Shown here piece after piece: positions 1-4,602 of a stretch of DNA of 15,014 nucleotides. The notes below the pieces were generated by a model, which saw nothing but the letters and a program-made list of their open reading frames with translations, had not been told where the DNA came from and did no database searches. A program made the position numbers and the translations under genes. Source of the stretch: an uncultured Prevotella sp. (lineage in GTDB: Bacteria > Bacteroidota > Bacteroidia > Bacteroidales > Bacteroidaceae); assembly GCA_900548745.1 (NCBI GenBank), contig URLQ01000065.1, positions 1 to 15,014 of the forward strand. The letters are read 5' to 3'. Positions within the stretch are counted from its first letter, which is position 1. The number at the start of each line of letters is the position of its first letter.

Positions 1-766
1 TGTAGTTGAGGTTCATGTTCACCTTGTCGCCCACCTTACCGTTCACGTTGAGGTTCACCTTCTCGTCGAAGTTCATCATTGTCGTCTTCCTGTTGCGGAT
101 AGGTAGCGACGGGTTGTCCACTTCCTTTATTGTGGCTCCAAGCTTCAGCTCTGCTGTACCCTGTGTCTTTATGCGTACGCCGCCGGGACCGAATATTTTC
201 TCTGCCGGTCCGAGTTCGAAGTGCATGTCGGAGAAGGAGAACTTCTCTTTGCCTTTCTCCTTCACTATTTCGTCGTTCTTGTTGCGGAAGAAGAGGTTCA
301 TCTCCTGCTTTTCGCTCCATTTCTTGTACTCCTCCGGTGTCATGATGATAGGCGTGGAGAGGTATCCTCCACCCATCTTGGAGCCGACGAAGTATCTGTT
401 CAGGGTGTCGTTGTATACTACATCCTGCTTTATGTTTTCGGGCATGCTAAGGTCGGCGGTACGTTTCCTCGTATCGTCGATGGTTATAGGCACGGTGCGC
501 TGCACGTTCCATTTCGGGTGCAGCAGAGAGTCGGGGATGGAGTCATCCTCGATGACGAGTGCCGAAAGCCCCGTCTTGACGTTCTTCAGCGAGTCGTCTT
601 TTGCTTTTCCTCTTTTGTTCAGCGTTATCGGGCCTTTGTCCTGCCGCTTGTTTCGCACGTTGGGCCTTGTGCGGTCGTCCTGCAGCTGGGGGATAACGTT
701 CAGAGCGAGCATGTTGATGCTCAGCAAAGCGACTACTATAATGGATAGTTTCTTTAGACTTTTCAT
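1..766 (-). CDS. sprA: SprA (Sov), type IX secretion translocon protein, N-terminal part
   Basis: SprA is the very large outer-membrane beta-barrel translocon of the Bacteroidota type IX secretion system (called Sov in Porphyromonas). Only the first 255 codons are present; the gene runs off the left edge of the window. The protein starts MKSLKKLSIIVVALLSINML, a signal peptide for Sec export. The family is recognised from the block at residues 186-210 (GPAEKIFGPGGVRIKTQG and following) and from VNLNVNGKVGDKVNMNLNY at 237-255, a beta-rich repeat typical of SprA. The ATG at 766-764 follows the ruvA stop codon with no intervening base, so translation is probably coupled to ruvA and both share a transcript. 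I know sprA as a common neighbour of ruvA in this phylum. The family call is firm. Whether the rest of the gene is intact cannot be seen here. Confidence 0.93.
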   Translation of the reverse strand, partial: MKSLKKLSIIVVALLSINMLALNVIPQLQDDRTRPNVRNKRQDKGPITLNKRGKAKDDSLKNVKTGLSALVIEDDSIPDSLLHPKWNVQRTVPITIDDTRKRTADLSMPENIKQDVVYNDTLNRYFVGSKMGGGYLSTPIIMTPEEYKKWSEKQEMNLFFRNKNDEIVKEKGKEKFSFSDMHFELGPAEKIFGPGGVRIKTQGTAELKLGATIKEVDNPSLPIRNRKTTMMNFDEKVNLNVNGKVGDKVNMNLNY

Positions 767-1372
767 TTACTTAATCTGTTTCAGAGCCAGTTTAACAACC
801 TGTTCTACTGGTAATTGCGGATTGTCCGAAAGTATTGCCGACACCACCTTTGCCGAAGGTGCCGGGGCGAATCCGAGCATCGTGAGTGCGCCGATAGCCT
901 CGTCGCGCACCTCGTTGTTCATGGCGGCAGCCTGCACCACGATGCCTGCCGGCATCTCTTCCGCTATGGCGCTTGTGGCAATCTTGTCCTTCAGGTCCAC
1001 TATGATGCGTTGTGCCGTGCGCAGTCCTATACCCTTTACGGTCTTCAGCATTTTCTCGTTGCCGGTGGAAATCACGTTGCAAAGCTCAGCTGCCGACATG
1101 GCAGAGAGAATCATTCTCGCCGTGTTTGCTCCCACGCCGGATACGGTGATGAGCAGCATGAACATTTCGCGCTCCTGCTTTGATGCGAAGCCGAAAAGCA
1201 CGTGTGCATCTTCGCGGATGCTTTCGAAGGCATACAGTTTTACCTCTTTCTTGTTCTGTATTCCGCTATAGGTGTTGAGCGAGATGTTCAGTCCGTAGCC
1301 TACTCCATGCGCCTCCACAACGGCGTATGCAGGCGTCACTTCCGTGAGCTCGCCTTTAATGTATTCTATCAT
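767..1372 (-). CDS. ruvA: Holliday junction branch migration protein RuvA
   Basis: RuvA is the DNA-binding tetramer that grips four-way Holliday junctions and loads the RuvB helicase in recombination and repair. At 201 residues it has normal family length. Domain I is an OB-fold beginning MIEYIKGELTEVTPAYAVVE with the GVGYGLNIS strand. Domain II carries two helix-hairpin-helix motifs, VSGVGANTA (77-85) and VKGIGLRTAQRI (112-123), which contact the DNA backbone. Domain III, from about residue 152, is the RuvB-binding helical domain, joined by an alanine-rich flexible linker. The ATG at 1372-1370 fits the conserved N terminus. I see no Shine-Dalgarno site and no clear TAnnTTTG promoter element directly upstream. 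It is the first of two genes; sprA begins on the next base after its stop. ruvB and ruvC are not in the window. Confidence 0.97.
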   Translation of the reverse strand: MIEYIKGELTEVTPAYAVVEAHGVGYGLNISLNTYSGIQNKKEVKLYAFESIREDAHVLFGFASKQEREMFMLLITVSGVGANTARMILSAMSAAELCNVISTGNEKMLKTVKGIGLRTAQRIIVDLKDKIATSAIAEEMPAGIVVQAAAMNNEVRDEAIGALTMLGFAPAPSAKVVSAILSDNPQLPVEQVVKLALKQIK

Positions 1373-1402
1373 AAAATCTATAAATTGTGTATATACGTAT
1401 TT

Positions 1403-1418
1403 AATAACGCATGTTATT
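1403..1418. other. Short dyad upstream of ruvA
   Basis: AATAAC and GTTATT flank the four bases GCAT, a 6-bp inverted repeat about 30 bases before the ruvA start. It sits in very AT-rich DNA where short palindromes arise easily. It could be an operator or a weak hairpin in the ruvA leader; nothing else supports either role. Confidence 0.2.
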
Positions 1419-1501
1419 TATATATATTGTGTGGAGCATAAAATAAAAAAACAGAGAGCGGAAGAAAAAAACTCAAAACCATGGTGAAAAACTTTAAATA
1501 T

Positions 1502-1585
1502 AGCCTTTGTTTAATAAAATAAAGCCTTTGTGAAATAAAATAAAGTCTTTATTTATATAAATAAAGCTTATATTTAAATAAATAC
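1502..1585. repeat. Tandem repeat, four units of 21 bp, AT-rich
   Basis: Four contiguous units start at 1502, 1523, 1544 and 1565. Each starts AGC or AGT, then runs through a T-rich stretch into an A-rich one ending AATAA or similar. Units 1 and 2 share AGCCTTTGT and AAATAA blocks; units 3 and 4 are more diverged. The exact 21-bp period is about two helical turns, so any bend or bound protein would repeat on the same face of the DNA. No spacer separates the units, which excludes a CRISPR array. Confidence 0.75.
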
Positions 1586-1685
1586 AAGGGCTTTTATATA
1601 TAAAAACCATGCAGTCTTGATGAGAAAACAGATGCCTCTTGGATTTGTCTAAAGATAATCTTTCTCGTTTTTTTACCCCGGCAGG

Positions 1686-1715
1686 ATTGTAATTCGGGAA
1701 TTTTATATAAATTTG
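1686..1715 (+). promoter_or_regulatory. Probable promoter of the HD-domain gene
   Basis: TAAATTTG at 1708-1715 fits the Bacteroidetes -7 consensus TAnnTTTG, with ATTG at 1686-1689 as an imperfect -33 element 18 bases upstream. The predicted leader is about 20 bases, ending at the ATG at 1741. The -33 match is weak. Confidence 0.4.
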
Positions 1716-1740
1716 TATCAGTAAAATAAAGTAATAAGAA

Positions 1741-2373
1741 ATGAGTTGCAATATTAATGAAAATAAGGAGGAGTTTGTAAAGCTCCTGAAGTCTACCGGC
1801 CGCGAAGGGGTAGACGATGTAATAGAAGAGCTGGAACGCCTCGGTTTCTTCTCGGCTCCGGCTTCGGCAGGTCATCATCTGAATGTGGAAGGCGGGCTCG
1901 TGCAGCATTCCCTCAATACTTGCAAGGCGGCATTTGCCATCTGGGAAGGCATGAAGGCGCTGGAGCCTTCGCTCGATACGGAGGTGAAGAAGGAGAGCAT
2001 AATAATATCCGCTCTGCTGCACGATGTGTGCAAGGCGGACATCTACAAGCGTAGTGTGAAGAAGCGCAAGAATAAGCTCGGACAGTGGGAAGACTGCGAG
2101 GGCTACAAGGTTTCGTATAAGGACTTTCCGATGGGGCACGGAGAGAAGTCGCTCGTGGTGATACTGCTCAGCGGACTGGAACTGTATGACGACGAGATGC
2201 TTGCCATCCGCTGGCACATGGGAGCCTGGGGGCTGAACCAGAACAGCTTTGAGGATGTGCGCAACTACGATACGGCGCAAAAGGAATATCCGCTCGTTGC
2301 CATCATCCATGCCGCCGACGTTATGGCAGCAAACGTGATGGAGCGCACAGGTGAGGAGATGGACGAACTGTAA
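1741..2373 (+). CDS. HD-domain metal-dependent phosphohydrolase, function unassigned
   Basis: This 210-residue cytoplasmic protein has the residues of an HD-superfamily metal-dependent phosphohydrolase: H56 in VQHS, the HD doublet H94-D95 in ALLHDVCKAD, H133 in GHGEKS, H159 in RWHMG and D193 in HAADVMA. The spacing recalls the HD part of YhaM-like 3'-5' exoribonucleases and of nucleotide phosphohydrolases, but there is no OB-fold nuclease domain, so the substrate cannot be named. A basic loop, KRSVKKRKNKLGQ (103-115), follows the HD doublet and may bind nucleic acid or nucleotide. There is no signal peptide or membrane segment. The ATG is preceded by AATAAGAA rather than a true Shine-Dalgarno site, as is usual in this phylum. 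It appears to be a single-gene unit facing the ATPase gene, with a hairpin between them. The HD-fold call is confident; the substrate is unknown. Confidence 0.88.
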   Translation: MSCNINENKEEFVKLLKSTGREGVDDVIEELERLGFFSAPASAGHHLNVEGGLVQHSLNTCKAAFAIWEGMKALEPSLDTEVKKESIIISALLHDVCKADIYKRSVKKRKNKLGQWEDCEGYKVSYKDFPMGHGEKSLVVILLSGLELYDDEMLAIRWHMGAWGLNQNSFEDVRNYDTAQKEYPLVAIIHAADVMAANVMERTGEEMDEL

Positions 2374-2451
2374 TAGAGATGTTGGAATTCCCCAATATTC
2401 ATCTGATATAGAGTCTTTATGCCATGATGTCTGTTGGAATAAAGTCTCTTG

Positions 2452-2486
2452 ATGCCAACAGTTCAGACTTCTTGAACTGTTGGCAT
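2452..2486. terminator. Hairpin terminator between convergent genes
   Basis: A perfect 14-bp inverted repeat, ATGCCAACAGTTCA and its complement, encloses a 7-base loop (2466-2472). It lies between the 3' ends of the HD-domain gene and the ATPase gene, so it could serve both strands. No strong T-run follows on either side, so it may act with another factor or as a 3'-end stabiliser. A third copy of the arm sequence, CTGTTGG at 2431-2437, could pair with CCAACAG at 2455-2461 instead. Confidence 0.65.
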
Positions 2487-2490
2487 TATA

Positions 2491-3762
2491 TTAATCTTTC
2501 AGGCATCCGATGGGAACCACGAACACACCGTCTTTCCTTCGATAAGCGAAATCGCCTGTTCCTGTAAGTACCATCATGAAGGAAGGTTCATTCATCTTTT
2601 CTGTATTTATTTTGCTTGCAAGGGTTATCAGATTCTCGGCACCCTCGTTGATGAGTTTGTCGCCACCCAGTTTTACTTCAACAAGTCCGTATTTGCCATT
2701 GCGCAGATGCACTACGGCATCACATTCCAATCCGTTTTTGTCGCGATAATGATACACCTCTCCATCCAAAGCATCAGCAAAAACACGTAAATCCCTAACG
2801 CAAAGAGTCTCAAAAAAGAGTCCCATTGTATTGAGATCATTGATGAGGTCTTTTGGACCAAGTCCCAACACAGCCGTTCCAATAGATGGGTCAATGAAGT
2901 AACGGGTGTTTGCTGTACGGATAGCTGTCTTGGAACGTAGATTTGGATTCCAGGCTTCAGAGTCCTCAATGACAAATATCTTGCGCAAAGCCTCCAGATA
3001 GCTACCGGCTGTCTTTATGCTAATCTCATTCTCATCATTTGTCATCATGTCAGCCACAATCGTTCTGATGGTTGCTTGTGAACCTTGGTTCCTGGCGTAA
3101 GAACGTAATAGCAATCTTGTAGTCGTTGCATTACGATTCACACCATCCGCTCTGGATACATCTTTCTTAATGACAGCATCCACATAGTCAAAAGCTTGTG
3201 CCAAAGCAGCTTCATCTTTCAACCCACAAGCAAACGGCCAGCCGCCACGGCAAATCAGAAATGCCAGGTCGTCTATCTTAAGTTTGTTAACGCCAACTAT
3301 TTTTTCCGGTGTTTCAAATAAATGTGCCAAGCTCACTATTCCATTTGACTCTCCCGACTCGTAAAGGCTCATTGGTCGCATGGTTAGCCAACTGAATCGC
3401 CCCGTTCCGGAATGGTGCATATCCTTTTCATCAGCAGGAACTGCGGATCCAGTCAAGACAAACTGTCCTACGTCGTGCCTATGGTCAACCTCAAATCTGA
3501 TGGCATCCCAAAGCTTTGGTGCCAGCTGCCATTCGTCAATAAGCCTTGGCGTGTCGCCGTCCAGCAATACTGAAGCATCTATCTCTGCCATCTGTAGATT
3601 GGTTTCCAACGAGGCAGGATTATCCATATATAGAATACTTTTTGCCTGTTGTTCTGCTGTTGTCGTTTTTCCACACCATTTTGGACCTTCTATTAAGATA
3701 GCTCCTTTACTTGCCAGTTTCTTTGTTAGTATCTGGTCTGCGATTCTATGTTTGTATTCCAT
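2491..3762 (-). CDS. AAA+ ATPase of the DUF4143 family (AAA_14), solitary
   Basis: This is a P-loop ATPase of the abundant, poorly understood family with an AAA_14 N-terminal domain and a DUF4143 C-terminal domain. Counting from the ATG at 3762 (423 residues), Walker A is GPKWCGKTT (26-34), Walker B is RLIDEW (73-78) and a sensor-like FVLTGS lies at 101-106. A probable winged-helix segment spans 228-270. The C terminus has D348, E362 and K364 in the arrangement D-X13-E-V-K, which looks like a PD-(D/E)XK nuclease-type core (inference). A longer reading from a TTG at 3792 is rejected because that TTG lies inside the predicted -7 promoter element. There is no signal peptide or transmembrane segment. 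The gene stands alone, faces the HD-domain gene, and has a 5 x 23 bp array directly upstream. Its role is unknown; related proteins are proposed to work in DNA-linked or stress functions. Confidence 0.9.
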   Translation of the reverse strand: MEYKHRIADQILTKKLASKGAILIEGPKWCGKTTTAEQQAKSILYMDNPASLETNLQMAEIDASVLLDGDTPRLIDEWQLAPKLWDAIRFEVDHRHDVGQFVLTGSAVPADEKDMHHSGTGRFSWLTMRPMSLYESGESNGIVSLAHLFETPEKIVGVNKLKIDDLAFLICRGGWPFACGLKDEAALAQAFDYVDAVIKKDVSRADGVNRNATTTRLLLRSYARNQGSQATIRTIVADMMTNDENEISIKTAGSYLEALRKIFVIEDSEAWNPNLRSKTAIRTANTRYFIDPSIGTAVLGLGPKDLINDLNTMGLFFETLCVRDLRVFADALDGEVYHYRDKNGLECDAVVHLRNGKYGLVEVKLGGDKLINEGAENLITLASKINTEKMNEPSFMMVLTGTGDFAYRRKDGVFVVPIGCLKD

Positions 3763-3789
3763 ATCTTCAAATAGCTGATTATTCAGGTG

Positions 3790-3797
3790 CAAAGATA
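3790..3797 (-). promoter_or_regulatory. -7 promoter element of the ATPase gene
   Basis: Read on the minus strand this is TATCTTTG, a full match to TAnnTTTG. It gives a leader of roughly 20 bases before the ATG at 3762 and rules out the upstream TTG as a start. No TTTG lies 19-21 bases upstream; that position falls in the first 23-bp repeat unit, which suggests an activator-dependent or repressor-covered promoter (inference). Confidence 0.6.
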
Positions 3798-3812
3798 CAA
3801 CTTTTTCCTATA

Positions 3813-3927
3813 TTTCCTCAGTTGACCGTATTTTATTTCCTCAGTTGGCTGTATTTTGTTTCTTCAGTTGACTGTATTTTGTTTCTTCAGTTGGCTGTAT
3901 TTCGTTTCCTCAGTTGGCTGTATTTGT
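3813..3927. repeat. Tandem array of five 23-bp repeats upstream of the ATPase promoter
   Basis: Five contiguous units start at 3813, 3836, 3859, 3882 and 3905. The invariant CAGTTG core recurs at exactly 23-base intervals (3819, 3842, 3865, 3888, 3911). The units share TTTC, a C/T, TCAGTTG, then g/aCTGTATTT with few substitutions; the unit nearest the gene reads ACCGTATTTTA. The array ends 15 bases from the -7 element of the ATPase gene and covers its -33 position. There are no spacers, so it is not a CRISPR array. A role as an iterated protein-binding site is inferred. Confidence 0.9.
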
Positions 3928-4020
3928 TAATTTTAGGGTGCGGAAAAGTGGGGAGAAAGACATGGAAACGCTTAGTCGTCCAATCAACCAAAAACAAGTC
4001 TACTAAACAACTAAAAATAG

Positions 4021-4086
4021 AAAGTTACCGAATTTCTATGAGAAAGATACCGACTTTCTATAGGGAAGTTACCTAATTTCTAAAAA
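4021..4086. repeat. Three 22-bp repeats, each a short palindrome
   Basis: Units start at 4021, 4043 and 4065. The middle unit is clearest: AGAAAGATACCGACTTTCT (4041-4059) has AGAAAG and CTTTCT arms around a seven-base centre. The outer units keep the centre (TTACCGA and TTACCTA) with weaker arms. Contiguous palindromic units of this kind suggest a dimeric regulator site repeated three times, or a decayed small intergenic element. Confidence 0.75.
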
Positions 4087-4136
4087 CAGACAAATATGTT
4101 CCGTCTGATTATTACCCATTTTGATGTGACGTTGTT

Positions 4137-4156
4137 GCTCGAAATTTCCTTCGAGC
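4137..4156. other. Small hairpin GCTCGAA/TTCGAGC
   Basis: A perfect 7-bp inverted repeat has a six-base loop (ATTTCC) and is followed on the plus strand by CATGTTTCTTTT. It could be a weak terminator for a vanished gene upstream, or chance. Confidence 0.3.
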
Positions 4157-4214
4157 CATGTTTCTTTTATTGGCATATTAATCTTTCTATCACACCTTTG
4201 CAACATCATCCGTC

Positions 4215-4222
4215 TAACTTTG
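4215..4222 (+). promoter_or_regulatory. Candidate -7 element ahead of the orphan small open frame
   Basis: TAACTTTG matches TAnnTTTG. A TTTG lies upstream at 4197-4200, but 14 bases is a short spacing. If used, the leader to the ATG at 4318 would be about 90 bases. Confidence 0.35.
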
Positions 4223-4317
4223 CAATCGGTTGATGACGTCAGTCTAAGGCAATGGCGGCAACTATGTCTGCCACCTTATTAATATATGCAACATTTATCA
4301 TAAAAAGGAGAAAGATT

Positions 4318-4602
4318 ATGAAAAAGAAATTGATTTGGAAATCTTTTCTGTTTTTCGGATGTGGTGCGGAGCATGGATGTCGTGTGCTTGTTTTGCATTG
4401 TATTCGATTTGCATTATCTTTTAATAAGATAAGCTGCATCTCAACAATACAAAATCAAACAAGTTTGTTTTGCATTGTATTCGATTTGCATTATCTTTGC
4501 ATAATCTTTAGAAGATATAATACTGTGGATTATGAAAAGATATTTATTGCCAACGGTTATGCTTTTGTGCGGTATGCCTATAGTGGGACAAACTGTGCAT
4601 AA
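4318..4602 (+). CDS. Small open frame with strong ribosome-binding site, possible gene remnant
   Basis: I do not recognise this 94-residue frame. Its start is unusually well formed: AAGGAG at 4305-4310, seven bases before the ATG, then codons reading MKKKLIWKSFLFFGCGAEHG, a lysine-rich and then hydrophobic start like a secreted or membrane protein. After about 20 codons the frame runs through the duplicated promoter of the next gene and overlaps the transglutaminase start in another frame, so its later part is almost certainly not a conserved protein. No other gene start in the window has such a Shine-Dalgarno site. It is best read as the 5' end of a lost or displaced gene, or a short leader peptide. 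As a complete functional gene it is doubtful. Confidence 0.25.
   Translation: MKKKLIWKSFLFFGCGAEHGCRVLVLHCIRFALSFNKISCISTIQNQTSLFCIVFDLHYLCIIFRRYNTVDYEKIFIANGYAFVRYAYSGTNCA
4388..4498 (+). repeat. Perfect 34-bp direct repeat (4388-4421 and 4465-4498) carrying a promoter
   Basis: The two 34-base copies are identical and lie 77 bases apart. Each contains TTTTG and, 19 bases later, TATCTTT. The downstream copy is followed by G, completing TATCTTTG; the upstream copy is followed by T, giving TATCTTTT. A promoter has therefore been duplicated, with one copy lacking the last consensus base. Confidence 0.9.
4469..4499 (+). promoter_or_regulatory. Promoter of the transglutaminase-like gene
   Basis: TTTG (4469-4472), 19 bases, then TATCTTTG (4492-4499): a full match to the Bacteroidetes housekeeping promoter. 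Transcription should begin about 25 bases before the ATG at 4532. Confidence 0.72.

Larger units (their letters stand above)
1373..1740. other. Gene-less AT-rich gap between divergent ruvA and the HD-domain gene
   Basis: This 368-base stretch separates two divergent genes and must hold both promoters. It is strongly AT-rich and contains a 4 x 21 bp tandem repeat (1502-1585), a small dyad near ruvA (1403-1418) and a likely promoter for the HD-domain gene (1686-1715). An 85-codon open frame on the minus strand exists only because the 21-bp repeat period is a multiple of three; it resembles no protein. Confidence 0.6.
3793..4531. other. 739-base regulatory and repeat-rich region between the ATPase and transglutaminase genes
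   Basis: The region lies between two divergent genes. From left to right it holds the ATPase promoter, the 5 x 23 bp array (3813-3927), about 90 bases with nothing I can name (3928-4020), the 3 x 22 bp palindromic array (4021-4086), a 7-bp hairpin (4137-4156), a possible promoter and well-formed ribosome-binding site for a small open frame (4215-4320), and the duplicated promoter of the transglutaminase gene (4388-4499). No conserved protein is encoded. The mix of repeats and an orphan gene start suggests past insertion, recombination or gene loss. Confidence 0.6.

Noticed and set aside
6..1271. 421-codon open frame on the plus strand
   Set aside because: It is antisense to sprA and ruvA, both clearly recognised, and its product has no family-like features. 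It arises from codon bias on the other strand.
1609..1660. Tiny plus-strand frames (3 and 10 codons) before the HD-domain gene
   Set aside because: No ribosome-binding site, no repeated regulatory codons, and they lie upstream of the likely promoter at 1686-1715.
1494..1751. 85-codon minus-strand frame with heptad-like repeats
   Set aside because: The repeats come from the 21-bp DNA array, whose period is a multiple of three; there is no start context or family resemblance.
3813..3927. Possible CRISPR array
   Set aside because: The 23-bp units are contiguous with no spacers, and there are no cas genes in the window.
3711..4076. 121-codon plus-strand frame across both repeat arrays
   Set aside because: Composed of repeat DNA translated by chance (recurring FLSWLYF-like segments); no start signal and no family.
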